This document shows, one piece after another, positions 1-11,764 of a stretch of DNA of 64,000 bases (position 1 is the first letter of the stretch; each line of letters begins with the position of its first letter). Origin of the DNA: Agrocybe praecox. Taxonomy: Eukaryota; Basidiomycota; Agaricomycetes; Agaricales; Agrocybaceae. Made by a program: the position numbers and the translations under genes. Location: the NCBI GenBank assembly GCA_964017145.1, contig OZ024844.1, positions 2,790,001-2,854,000 on the forward strand, in the 5' to 3' direction. The notes beneath the pieces were generated by a model. The model was not told the origin of the DNA, searched no databases, and saw nothing but the letters and a program-made list of their open reading frames with translations.

Positions 1-2131
1 GGCAGGGTGAGTATGGAAAATTCTCAACATTTCTTGACCAGCATCAGGGAGTAGTTCTTGCGTATCACGCGAGTTCGTCACTGGCTTCCGTTCTTGGGTG
101 TTACTATAATAATCAGATTGAGAGATTATAACAAGAGCGTGGAAGCAGTCAAGAGTCGCACTTTAATTTGATGTGTCGCAGATTTAAATTGGGGATGTCC
201 CGTACAAAGATCCATCGCACTTTGAATACTCCTTTCCATTTGTCAGAAGCCCAGACGGTGCTGCTTCTGGTATAGTCGACCTAGAATTTGCATTAGTTAA
301 CAGCGACATGGAGAGAAAGAGAGAACTGCGGACTGGTGTCAACATTTCGGCCATGCCGCAGAAATGACCACTAGCGTTAACGCTGAAGAATAGATAAATT
401 GGACCACGTCCTCCAGTGTCTTTGAACGCTTTATCTAATCTCTTGTTTCCTGGGTCCGTGGAACTCCAAATTTCGTACTTCAAAGACTTGTGCACATCGT
501 CTTCAGTGTAAGATTTAATGACAAAGTATCGGGCGAATTGAGGCCTGGTATCGAATTGAGCAGGATTGTAGCCCTTTGTTGCGATGAGTGTAGGAACATC
601 AACGGGCGTATTGGCAAACGGTTGAACAGGGGTTTGTCCTGATGGGACAGCGGATGCATTCGCAGCATTGGGGAACGTAGTAGCGACGCCAAGGCCAGGA
701 CGACCGCTTTGACCACCTTGGTTTTGACCCTGTTGTAGATATTGTACTGGGATAGGGGGGACACTTGGGATGCTACCCGACGAGCCAGCGGCACTGCTGC
801 TTCCGCTGGGGCTTTTATTGTGTCCGCCTGTTCCTTGCTGATAACCGTACTGAAGGTTTGGGTTCGAGAGTCGGCCACGTAACCCATGGTCTTGTTGCCC
901 ATATTGCTGCTGCCCATAATTGCCAGATCGCTGGAGCTGCGACAGTGGTGTCTTTCGACCGTCGAATTCATTGCTAGATTGGACCTTGTTTCCATTTCCT
1001 GTGCTGATGCCACCATTCCCGTTGCTTCCACGAGACCCTGTCGACTGGTGCTGGGGAGCTTGACCCGAGTTAAACCTAGGAGGAGGGTTTCCACCTTGGT
1101 TGTTATGTTGGTAGGCGCCGTAAGCACCAGCCGGAACATTATTTTGGTTACTTGCTAATTCAAGGGCAGACAGTGCCCGCTGGACATCATCAATGGCGGC
1201 ATTACCATTTGCAGAGTATCCCCCACCACCCTGCCTCCACTCGTTCCCAGCAGGCCATGGAGATGTACGACCAACAGGACTGTTAGAATATTGTTGATAT
1301 TGTTGTCTGGCGTAATACTCATCATCATAAACGGAAGTATCTTCGGCCTCATATGCATATTCCTCTTCCTCAGTTTGCTCAGCAGTCTCGGGAGGTGTTG
1401 TATTATGAGAATGGGCGGGCAGAGTAGCCTGAAGAGTCCCAGAACGTTTCAATCCGGTGGATTTTCTAGGTCCGCCAGCAGCAGCACCATAAGTCAGAGA
1501 AACATGGCGACGGACGCCCGAGGCCGCTGGAGGCGGTGATGGAACATGAGGGGCATTGGTACCAAAATGAGGGGATATCGGAGAATTGCTTGATTGCGAC
1601 TGAGTCTGCGCATCGATTACTTGCTGATGTTGAGGATGGAGATCATTGGCAGGCTGAAAAGCTTCTTTAATACCCTGCAAAAGCTGATGTGCACTGTAGG
1701 TTTTACCTCGTCTTCCTCTGCATTGTATGATGCATATTTCCATGGTTCTTCATCACCTTCATTACCTGCAATAGCAGCAAGACTGTTGACAGCTTTTGGA
1801 GTATGGGTGCCCGATTTTGAGGTCTGGCCTTGGAAACCTGGGAGAAAATATATCAAGGGAATAAAAACAGTGCAAAGGAGGACGTACCACGATGATAGCG
1901 AGTTGGGAGAGAGCTCTGCCTGTGAAGAGATGTCTTTTCGCCTACAGCGCCGACGCCACCAACCCAATCCTCGTCGACAACCTCGTCGTCGTTCCAAATC
2001 GCCTGCTGTTCTTGGATTTCTTCGGATATGACATCCTTCGCATTGGCACGAGCTGAGCGAGAATGAGCAGAGATGGTATGGTGACGCCTTACGACGCCAG
2101 CAGATGAGTCGGAGGCAATGGAAGAGGACAT
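1..2131 (-). CDS. YTH-domain m6A RNA reader (3' end cut by window)
   Basis: YTH proteins bind N6-methyladenosine in RNA through an aromatic cage. I read five exons from the ATG at 2131: 1888-2131, 1707-1837, 334-1653, 162-280 and <1-103. All junctions are GT-AG and phases agree; the introns are 50-58 bp. The first ~400 residues are low-complexity (Gln, Gly, Asn and Ser rich), as in YTHDF proteins. The YTH fold then starts near [21 protein letters not shown], continues through [18 protein letters not shown] and [19 protein letters not shown], then [20 protein letters not shown], and ends with [12 protein letters not shown]. The cage tryptophans of the family are visible in YEIW and VWAS. The intron before VDYTRSS has an odd donor, GTCCGC. 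The gene runs off the left edge inside its last part, so its stop codon is not seen. It is divergent from the NADH dehydrogenase gene. Confidence 0.92.
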
Positions 2132-2184
2132 GGTTTGGGAGAAAAGCAAGGAGATGGACGAGTGTGTCAGGTAGCCATAGTTTC

Positions 2185-2210
2185 CCAATCAATTATCCGA
2201 ATCTGATAAG
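2185..2210. promoter_or_regulatory. CCAATCA and GATA motifs in the YTH/NDE divergent promoter
   Basis: The 135 bp between the two divergent start codons (2131 and 2267) hold a perfect CCAATCA box at 2185-2191 and TGATAAG at 2204-2210. CCAATCA is the classic site of the HAP/NF-Y complex, which activates respiratory genes in fungi, so regulation of the NADH dehydrogenase is plausible. This is motif matching only. Confidence 0.4.
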
Positions 2211-2266
2211 TGACATGACAAAACATCAATAATTAATTATAGCCTCTCCCTTTCTTCTGCTCCATC

Positions 2267-4758
2267 ATGGCGAGCCGTTCCTTGCTCGCCAACGCTGCCC
2301 GCCACAGATATCCTCCAGTCATTCTGCATACACGCTCACTCAGGCGCTATGCTACCGCGACAGACCCTGTATACATCAAGAGGTCCAAGGTAGTCGCTAA
2401 ATATGCTGGTTTACTGTGTCTTTCGTCTGTTGTCGGTCTCTTGACCGTTGGAGCTGGTATTCTCGCTCATGACGCCTTTACTTATACCGACAAACATGTC
2501 GACCGCGTCCCTCTCAATCCCCTATCTCTCAATCCAGAACGCGGCGGCCCTAAGAATCTCCCTATAGCACGTGTCCTGGTCGACGACGAAGAAGACGATG
2601 AAGCCAAATTACTTGCTGAAAAGCCAAAGCTTGTCATCATTGGTGGCGGGTGGGGCGTACGTGGCGTCATCATTTCGCTCAATATCAGTACATACTGAAC
2701 TCACTATGTAGGCCATGGGTGTGCTTGAAAAACTATCGCCAGGGGATTACCACATCACCGTGGTATCTACTGATACTTATACTACATTTACGCCCCTTCT
2801 TCCCTGTAAGAAATCTACGCATCTTGTCAAACCATATCTAATTTCTCCCATCAAGCTGCTGCCGTCGGGACCGTGTCTGTAAGGTCACTCATAGAACCAA
2901 TCCGCAAACTCCTGGCGCGTCTTCGTGGTCATTTCATTCAAGGCAAGGCTATAGACTTGGTTATGTCCGAGCGTCTGGTGGAAATTGAAACAAAAGCCTC
3001 GGATGGCACTTCAACCAACATTTATCTTCCGTGAGCATATTCTTATGAATTGAATGCCTGCTTTCACTCAAGGCGTGGTTAGATACGATAAAATTATAAT
3101 AGCCGTTGGATCCTCTTCAAGTACCCATGGTGTGCCGGGCCTTGAAAATTGCTTCCAGCTGAAGACCATTGGTGATGCCCAAGCCATTCGTAGACGCGTT
3201 ATGGGTTAGCATGCGAACACCATATCTACTCATGTGCTAACATTTCGTTAATAGATAACTTTGAGATGGCCAGTTTGCCGACGACTTCACCAGAAGAACG
3301 CAAACGTTTACTCAGTTTCGTCATTTGTGGTGGAGGTCCAACAGGCGTGGAGACTGCCGCAGTACGTCATTTTTTGTTAGGACTTTTAATCATCCTTATC
3401 TGGCTTTCTTCCCAGGAAATCTATGACTTTTGTCAAGAAGACATCATGCAATATGTGAGGCTCGCTCTTGTTCTGCAAAACACATATACTAACAACGTCG
3501 ATAGTTCCCAAAGATCTGCCGTGAAGAAGTTACCATACATGTCATCCAATCTAGAGAGCACATTTTAAATACAGTAAACTTGATACTCCAACTCATCTCG
3601 ATCTTTGGCTCATGGTTTCATATGATTTACAGTATTCCGAAGCAATATCCAAATACGCTGAGGTATGTCAATTAATTTTCTCATTTCAACACTTATTTAT
3701 CGTACAACAGGATAAATTCAAACGTGATGATGTAAATCTCGTAACCTCCGCCCGGTAAATTATATCTTTACTACTTGTAATAGATGTTAAACGGATTGCA
3801 GTGTGGCTGCCGTCACTCCCGACCGCGTGATTTATACAACACGGAACGCAGATGGAAAATCCGAGCAACACAGTATTCCCAGCAATTTTGTTCTTTGGTC
3901 CACAGGAATTGCGATGAACCCATTTACGCAACGTGTTTCCAGCCTTCTTCCGAATCAAGTACATAAAAAAGCCATTGAGGTCGACTCACATTTAAGGGTC
4001 AACGGTGCACCGCCTGGCCAAGTTTATGCAGTTGGTGATTGCGCTACGGTTAGTGCATCTCCGATTTTCCGTGTCCCCGACTAAAACATATCTATATATT
4101 ATAGATTGAAACTTCTTTAATTTCGCATTTCCTTGAGTTAGTTGAAGAATCCGATGAAGACAAAAACGGTAAAATTGATTTTGGCGAATGGGAACATATG
4201 GGTAAGCTATACATTATTTTCTGTGGATTATAATTGACTGAAAATCCACTAGTCGGCAAGATCAAAAGCCGCATACCAATGGCTGAAGATCATTTAGTCA
4301 AAGTCAAAGAGCTCTTCCAACTATACGACTCCGACGCAGACGACAGCCTTTCATTAAACGAGCTCTTCCACCTCTTACAAGAAGTTAGTAAACGTATCAC
4401 TTCTCTCCCTGCTACAGCCCAGGTCGCGTCTCAGCAAGGTAAATACCTCGGCAAGAAACTTCACAAAATCGCCCACGCCACACCAGCACATTCCGCGGGA
4501 GTTGCGTCAGTCTATCTCACACAAGACGAAGCTATCTCGGGCCCCTTTAGGTATCTCCACCTTGGAAGTCTTGCTTACATTGGAAACGCAGCTGTATTCG
4601 ACTTCGGCGGCAAGTATTCATTCATGGGTGGACTTGTAGCCATGTATGCTTGGAGAAGTATATACTGGAACGAACAAGTGGGCTCAAGGACCCGAGCGCT
4701 GTTGATGATCGATTGGATTGTAAGAGGAATTTGGGGAAGGGACCTGTCTCGTATTTAG
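2267..4758 (+). CDS. NDE1: EF-hand external alternative NAD(P)H dehydrogenase (type II, mitochondrial)
   Basis: This single-subunit rotenone-insensitive NAD(P)H:ubiquinone oxidoreductase oxidises cytosolic NAD(P)H at the outer face of the inner mitochondrial membrane. I read twelve exons: 2267-2656, 2712-2805, 2856-3030, 3083-3204, 3255-3361, 3416-3454, 3505-3573, 3633-3662, 3711-3754, 3802-4048, 4105-4201 and 4253-4758. The N-terminus is Arg/Ser-rich (RHRYPP...RSLRRYATATD), like a mitochondrial presequence, followed by a membrane-like segment (LLCLSSVVGLLTVGAGILA). The FAD site is KLVIIGGGWGAMG, the NADH site is SFVICGGGPTGVETAAE, and AVGDCA lies near the flavin. Between the dinucleotide domains and the C-terminal membrane anchor are two EF-hand loops, DEDKNGKIDFGE and DSDADDSLSLNE, so the enzyme is probably calcium-responsive, as in the EF-hand fungal and plant NDE/NDB group. 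Exons of 30, 39 and 44 nt are unusually short. Confidence 0.95.
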
Positions 4759-4838
4759 AAAGATTTTCGGACATCCGTATTATGGTAGTTAGAGAGCACA
4801 TATAATTTGACATGGTCATTATTTAGTATCCTTAATTC

Positions 4839-6849
4839 TCAAGCTATCCATTTCCACACACGGGCACCGCCCATTCTTTGTCCTTCGCCTTCCCAGTCGC
4901 GGCCTGTTTTCTTGACTTCTTTGTATCCCTTCTCTGTCAGTATTCTTTCTACTCCCTCTTCCTGCAATAAACGACCGAAGAAAAGAAGATATGAAGGCCA
5001 TTCGTGTCTCCAAGGATAAAGCAACTTTCCAGATTCCGTTAATGTAGGTTTAGGAGCTGGGGCACCCGCGATAGAAAATGGTTGCGGAGAGAGGGGGAAT
5101 GATCTATTGACCTCTTCGGGAAAGTACGTTAGGAGGTAATCCTTCGGAGAGTCGAAGAAAACGTTAGTCTGGTCCTTATAGGTGGAGATGTCCTGGTGCC
5201 TGTATGTGAGGGACGTTAGGGAAATAAATAATAGTGTAATTCAAAAGCAACCCACTCCAACGGTGGCTCGCACCCGAGTGCCCACATTCTGCCTTTAGCA
5301 AGTTCTGGCCTGTGTAAGTAAGAAAATCCGGGCGTAGAATGACACGGCATCATAACACCGATGGTGATATTCTTGAAGTCGTCTCTGGGCAGGGTTCGAA
5401 GGTAAGAAAGAAGGCTGATAGGACCACTGCAATAGAAAAAGATAATGTAGAAAGATACAGGGAGGGCACTGAGAAGCAGGACCATGTATTTTATGGATAT
5501 ACTCGGCAAATTGAACCGCCTAAGGACACGCGCGTAGTGATTATCTTGAGGCTGGCCTTTATTTTTCAGTTGCGAACGTCTGGAAGTCGGAGCAGAGTCG
5601 ACTAGAGATTTTGCAGCGAATATATGCAGTAGTGGTAACAGAGGATGGATAAAACGCCATTCTTTGTGGCCCGCAAGGGAATATACTCCAATTGTCCAAA
5701 CGATGGTGGTCAGCATTGTCCTCAGAGGTTGGTTATGTGGGGATTTGGAAGACACGGTCATCCACACAGCATGAATCACAAAGGGGAGTGCGGTTGTACA
5801 GAGAATAGGTAGTGCTTGAGTCACATAATAATGCCAGGAATTTGATCCATAGAAGAGAGAAACCGAAGATAGATTCGTTTTCGCGAAATTGATTGGGGTC
5901 AATGTGAGTCGGCCATAATAGAGCGAATCCAGAGCCACTAGGAGGGATACCGCAGACATCCTGATAAAAACAATGCATCAGTTTTTTGATGTTCAAGATG
6001 TATATGGGATGCACCTACCCAGCAACAGCCAGGTCCACTACGACAGCAATTGTTATGCGCCAATAGCCTCTAAGAGCCCAAAAGAGATTCGAATACAAGA
6101 ACACCCAGATCACAGCATTAGTAGGTCGAGCCATGCAAGCCAATGCGCTAAATATGATTAGGTGCCGTAAACGAGACCTAATGGCCCGTCAGATTCGGTA
6201 CGTGCAAAAACAAGCGTAGGGAGATGATACCTGTTAAACATAACATGAGGGCTCGATTTAGAGTTGGCATCCCAAGGATAATATGCAAAAGCAACGGTCG
6301 CAAAGCTTGTTTCTAATGAGTTGGACAAAGACCGAGAGAGTGCCAGGGCATGGAAAAATGAAGTTGAAGATAGCAAAACCTAGTGTACTCGTTAATCTTG
6401 TATCGTAATAGTGCACTGGATTCCTTACCGCAGTCGTTGAATAGTGGCTTCCTAAAGTCTGGCGCGCTATTTTTCCTACGTATATATCCGTAAGTACTGC
6501 AAAAATGCCATGGGTAATTTTAGGCAATGCAATCTGAATGTTGTTGGTTATATCCATTTTCTTTTGCAGTGTCTCGGCACGCACCCACCAACAACCAGTC
6601 TCCTAATCTTCCTGTTTCTGACAGACCCGTGTATTTTAACAGCCAATAAGCTGGAACGTTGAATGCAGGATAAAAAAAGCTTCTTATGGGTTGCGAAATG
6701 GACCATTCCCAAGTAAGAACCCCGTAGCCAAAGACGAAATGGTGAGCTGGCTCGAGGGACTGAAAGAATTCGTCGGGTTGAAAGAATGTTCTTGTGCAAA
6801 GAGCGACAATAACACGAAGCGCAATCAAACAAGAAGTTAACTTGTCCAT
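4839..6849 (-). CDS. GPI10: GPI mannosyltransferase 3 (PIG-B/Gpi10)
   Basis: This ER multi-pass glycosyltransferase (family GT22) adds the third mannose to the glycosylphosphatidylinositol anchor precursor. The start at 6849 gives [20 protein letters not shown], a first membrane helix, followed at once by the family signature [20 protein letters not shown] and LTWEW. Later exons give [55 protein letters not shown], the GT22 motif [14 protein letters not shown], and the PIG-B-specific [16 protein letters not shown]. The C-terminal exon ends with ARVWKWIA. About ten hydrophobic segments are present, as expected. The gene converges on the NDE gene, with 80 bp between stop codons. Exon limits inside 6100-6600 were not all fixed. 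Confidence 0.9.
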
Positions 6850-7023
6850 AAACGCCGAGAACTGGTATCACTGTATCAGGAAAATCCAAAGAGACTTCAA
6901 GGTTGGTTGCGTTGTTTGCAAGGGACACGTGATCAGGCAATCATAAAACAACTTCCATTAATAGCAAAATCTGACATATGGGGATCAGTCGTCAAGTACT
7001 CTAACGATTCAAACTCCAAGTCA

Positions 7024-10000
7024 TCATTCCGCCAAGTCTACCCCAATTGCAAGAGACATCTTCACTTTCTTCTTTGGTCTTGCAGCATCTTGTGCATCGG
7101 TTTCACTCCAAGGAGCAAGTCTTTTCAAGTTTGAAACGCCCAGGTCTTGAGTTTCTGCTTGCGTCTGGGTTTCTTCAGGCGAGTTGTTGTTTGTCTGTGC
7201 ACGCCTTACAGCTTTGTTGAGCTCGGTCTGTAAAAATTGTGTCATGTATATATTTCGCCCCATTCAAAGTAAAGTAAGCCGAAACATACCATTTCCAAGA
7301 CACCCAGCATACGTCTTTCAGTCTCCTCATCATTCGGTTTGAAATAATCCAGATAGGCATCCTTGGAAATCATTTCCCGGTTAAAGACGTAGCGCGTCTT
7401 TTGCATGTTTTTACGCTGCTTTGTTGTTTTGGTTGTCCCTTTCCCTTTACTTTTGCCTTTTTTTGATTGGTTCGTCACCGTTAGGCCCATGTCATCGAGG
7501 CTTGTTGACTCGAGCAAAATAATTTCTAAATCGAAGTCAAACCAACAACTGTTTTGTTTTAACCCATGTAAAATCACCTTCGTCTTCAAGTCGTCTAAGC
7601 ATTTGTCCACTCAGGATAGCATCTCCACCTGCGAGTTCCAGTCAGAGGACTTCATGTTGCATAAAACGTCAGGAATCGTACCAAATGACGTGGAAAATTG
7701 GAGGGAGGTGAACGTCCTCTCTTTCTGTGCCACTTTAATTGCTCTCCTACAAGATTTGTACTTAAACTGAAAAATTCCATAACTTCACACAAAGAACACT
7801 CACCTAAAAAGGGCAATTTCCTTGAACTTGGAAAGCATCTGAGGATACAAATCGAACTTGATAAGCTCCCAGGTAATATCGGCGCGAATGCGGCAATCGA
7901 AACAGATGAATTTCGGTGGAATATTGTGGTCGTCAGTTTCATGAAATCTAATGAGTATGTTAACAATGATAAATTCGAGACTTTATCGCAGAAGGTACAT
8001 ACCCCATGCACCTAAATTATTGTTTTAGTATTTTGGAACATACAACAAAATAAACGGGACAGACCATATATGATACCATCTTTTACACCCCCCTTCGCAG
8101 AAGCAACACAAATCGTCTACCTTCACACGAGTTCAAGTATAGTAAAAACCAACAGACACTGGGACTTACGGATATCCCGCATTCACACTGAAGCCCGTTA
8201 TCCCCAGAATCCGTTCTAATGCTATCGGAACGGATGATGGATGCAGGCGCGTCTTGGGAGAATGATTCTATTAGTTGGGACAACCCGGGATCCATCTGCG
8301 TCTCCAGATCTATGGAGGCAGTCAAAACGGCTATAGGCAGCGTCACAGAAGATGCAAAGCAGGAATACCTAGCATTTCTGTGTCCACTTCTGCACTGTTG
8401 GTGATACTCATGTTTTTGAGCATTTCTGGATCGAACTCCATTGCAGGTGTTGTTGGTACAGTCGAGACAGGAGAGAGACTTGAGCCATCTCCTAGCGATG
8501 AGGAACGTAGATGAGCGACTGGCTTTAGGTCTGAGTACTTGGACATAGGAAAAGTGGATATGGAAAGGAACCTTTCATCTTTGGAGTCATTAAGGGTTGC
8601 GTTTCTTCAATGTCAGAGATTCGCGGCATCTCTTTAGCCACCTATAATCATGTTAGAGGGATTGAGAGCATAAAAAAGAAATCTCTTACAATGTCATGCA
8701 AGTTTTGGGGTATATCAACAGGTACGTCGCCGGAACGTCTATTTTCTTCCGCCTTGCTGACTGTCAAAGGTTCGATGGCCCCCGACGCTGTTCGGAATCC
8801 GATGGGAACGATAGCATCGGCCAATACAAACCGTCCATCCGGACCCTTGACATAATCTGGATCATCTTCCCCCTCAGCATCTTCGTCGCATAGCTCTGCA
8901 GAATCATCGACAGGCCAGAGTAGGTTCCGATTCTCTGCATCTTCGAGTTGTTTGTCGACCTGATTTTTACAGGTGGTTGCTTCTTGCAAAGGAGTAAGAC
9001 TTGGCCGCCCTGTATTTGTGGTTGTCCCAGAGAATGTAGCATCGTCATGTTCCGTGGATGATGGTAGGTATGATGCGATAGACGTGACGCTTAACTTAAC
9101 CCTGTACAGTGGTGAGTGTTACCATAAAATAAAAGGCGTAAGACCTAAGGCATACGAATGGTGACCCGTATGAATCTGACCAATACTACAGCGTTCTGGG
9201 ACTTCATCCAGATCGTGCGTCATAAAATACCATTTATCCTTGTCCGCATCCCCCGCTTGAAAATTAGGAGGTTCGTAATCCGACGGTGTATTATCTGTGT
9301 AGAAGACTTTGAATGTGGCGAAGCGACGACCTGCGAGATATCAGCATAGGATCGAGGGTAGCAATGGATAACTACTTACGAGGCAGAACATCCATATGAT
9401 TCATGGCTTGGATCAGTGTTTTCAACATAGCCTTGAAAACCCGGTCGGTCAATATACAATGGAATGGTACAATACCGTGCAAGAGGCTACCTTCACACTC
9501 ATCTTCACGTCTTTCAAAGTTGGAGCTTTTCCATTCTGAATAGCCTTTGCAACCGGGTCATCTACGACACCGTTTTTGTTCTTTGAACGCAAGTTCTGCC
9601 CTCCTGCAAGGCTCATCACGGGAATTGAGATGTTGGTGCCAGGTAAGATGTGATACTGCACAGATAACCCGTTTAAATTGACGGATATAGTGCATATATG
9701 CTATAAGAACCTTGAAATTAAAGGTGTACGCCTCAACTATGCTGAAAAAATGATGAGTTGGGGCAACTTTAGATGATACAGGCTGGATCCGTATCGATAC
9801 CCACTTAGTAGGATCCCTGTTATCCTTTCTGAGTGTCAGATTCATGTGAGCTTTCTATCGATGGGGAACATACGAGGTATATTGCAAAGATGAAGCTCCG
9901 AAGGTACTGCTTTTCGAGAGCATCAAATATTCCATATTCCTGACATAACATGAGCCTCGGCAGGAAGGCAAAAAGAAAAAGGCGCATATACTAGGTAATT

Positions 10001-10487
10001 CAATATTTTGTCAGCCTCATCTGTGTATCCCCTCGTTATAGTCTAGAGGCAAACGTTCAGTTCAAGAAGTATGCGCTGTGATTTACGATGGGTTCAAGAC
10101 TGTGGGTTGAACGTACCATGATCCTGAAACTATTCACATTCCGTCGCGAATTCGTACTCTCTTGCGATGCACTTGGTTGCGATAAGCTTACTTCAGATGA
10201 TGCAGATTCGTCTATGGTAGTAAAATGGCCTGATATTATGATGTCGGTGGGACTGGAATGGCTGCTCGCAGTCGCGCGAAACCTTACTCTGGGTAAAATT
10301 ATCCTCCGGCAGCAAATTTCTGTATGAGATGCGCAGTTGAGCTTTATGAGAGAGAAATAGAAAATGTTGCAAACTACCTCAAGAAAGTTATTGCACCAAG
10401 GCCTGCTCTTAGTAGGGTCTGTACAGCGGCAAGACTTTGTGTTTGATTAATCGACTGAGTGGTGGTACGTATTTGTTGTGCCTGCAT
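7024..10487 (-). CDS. HOP1: Meiotic HORMA-domain axis protein Hop1 with central zinc finger
   Basis: Hop1 (HORMAD in animals) is a component of the meiotic chromosome axis that promotes interhomologue recombination and checkpoint signalling. The start at 10487 gives MQAQQIRTTTQSINQTQSLA, then VQTLLRAGLGAITFLRNLLPE. The HORMA domain continues across about ten small exons: TRGYTDEADKILNYLEYGIF, LEKQYLRSFIFAIYLDNRDP, NIVEAYTFNFK, YHILPGTNISIPVMSL, NGKAPTLKDVKMSVK, LKTLIQAMNHMDVLPRRRFA and YFMTHDLDEVPERC. After an acidic linker (about 8.5-9.0 kb) come split exons encoding a PHD-like zinc finger: CECGIS, VDDLCCFCEGGCKRWYHIW, CMG, and PPKFICFDCR. This is followed by a segment like the winged-helix region of fungal Hop1 and a basic tail (RPKKKVKMS). 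The 560 bp upstream separate it from TRS23 on the same strand. Not every internal exon border was fixed, but both ends are clear. Confidence 0.88.
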
Positions 10488-11044
10488 GGTTTTAAAGAGA
10501 TCCTAGACGGTTAATCAGGGTTATATGAGAGTCAATGACCAAACCGGAGGATATGTCCTATAAGTAGGAGTCCTAGATGAGAGAGAAGAGACAGAAATGT
10601 AGGCACGGCTCAGCGCTCAGGGGCTACGCGACATGTCACATGATCGCAAGCCATTTCTATAATGCTCAGGTTTTCCTCAGTGCCCACTCTGCTCAGTGCA
10701 ATTCCTCGAAACACGACGACAAAGTCCACCGTCCAGACCTCCAATAGCATGGATAAGTTTTGGAATCGAGTTCACTGATATTTTGAACAAAATATGATTG
10801 CTAGGTCAGAATCTAATCGGGAAACAGCTGAACACAGAGATTTAGTAGATGAGGAAGGTATACGTTATGGTCGATTCTCCAAGAAGAAAGAACAGAGAGA
10901 AACCAATGGATCTTTGTATCCGTCATGATTAATCAATAATGCCAGCTACAATTGGTGAGAACACTTTTTCAGACATGCTCAACCGCAGGATTGATATGAA
11001 AGGGCACACCATTAGTCAACCACCTATTGATGTACATGAACAGG
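10488..11044. other. Intergenic region between HOP1 start and TRS23 stop
   Basis: About 560 bp that should hold the HOP1 promoter and the TRS23 3' UTR. I see no coding exon, RNA gene or repeat in it. No strong TATA or CCAAT box stands out near the HOP1 start. Confidence 0.6.
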
Positions 11045-11680
11045 TCAAGGTTGCCCTGTGCCAATAAGTGCACCAATCCGGGCATCAAAGCTTTCGCTCC
11101 GGATGGGCATTTCTGGTGTATGGAAAGGGTTCTTCATGACAGCATCAGCATATATATCATAAATCTTCTGCAGAGTTGTGTCGACTGTTGTGTCTGCCAG
11201 GGATGTTAAAAGGACGAATTTTGTGCCTATTTGGTATATCAGCTATCGTAAACTATGAGCGCAGCGATGTTGACTGACCGGTCACCGTCAATAAAATATT
11301 CATTTTGAATGTTTCTGCTTCAATGACCTGAACACCAGAGCTGGAGCCCATCGGAGACAATCGGCTTGTAATAGCATGAATGCCGTGTAAAGTTCCCGCT
11401 AGAACTAGGTATTCATTGGATGTGAGAGACGCGAGACCATCTGGGAGATAGTCAGACAAATGCCGGATTCATCTACGATGCGAAGGGACCTGCGAAATTG
11501 CGCTGATAAACAAGGCCTCCAGCTTTATTGATGACCTTGAAGAAAATGAGATTAGTGGCTACCGAACCCAGAAGGAAGGTGACAGACCCAGAGACCAAAG
11601 ATGGCCATTTCAAGGGTGAGGTGAGCGGGCGTTCAAGAAGAGCTGCATGTGGTAAGCACGGCCATACAGTGAACAATCAT
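11045..11680 (-). CDS. TRS23: TRAPP complex subunit 4 (Trs23)
   Basis: TRAPPC4/Trs23 is a core subunit of the TRAPP tethering complexes, which act as exchange factors for Ypt1/Rab1 in ER-Golgi traffic. Four exons fit in phase: 11660-11680 (21 nt, seven codons, MIVHCMA), 11490-11535, 11279-11440 and 11226 down to the TGA at 11045. The joined protein reads [20 protein letters not shown], then [89 protein letters not shown] and [14 protein letters not shown]. This matches the full length of the family (about 137 residues). The seven-codon first exon is easy to miss; it was chosen because it restores the conserved N-terminus at the usual length. The start codon is 84 bp from that of the divergent cyclase gene. 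Confidence 0.93.
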
Positions 11681-11764
11681 GAATGCCGACGGATCATTTA
11701 TTCTCACCGCCGTACTTACACTGATTCGATACCCTCCACTTCATTCCCCCCTTCCTGCTTCTCA

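Noticed and set aside
480..1358. Open frames of 67-219 codons overlapping the YTH gene on both strands
   Set aside because: They are shadows of the Gln/Gly-rich exon in other frames and have no family features.
1654..1706. A 32-bp intron (acceptor TTTTGCAG) in the YTH gene
   Set aside because: The acceptor CTTTTCAG gives a 53-bp intron with the same phase and a size like the others.
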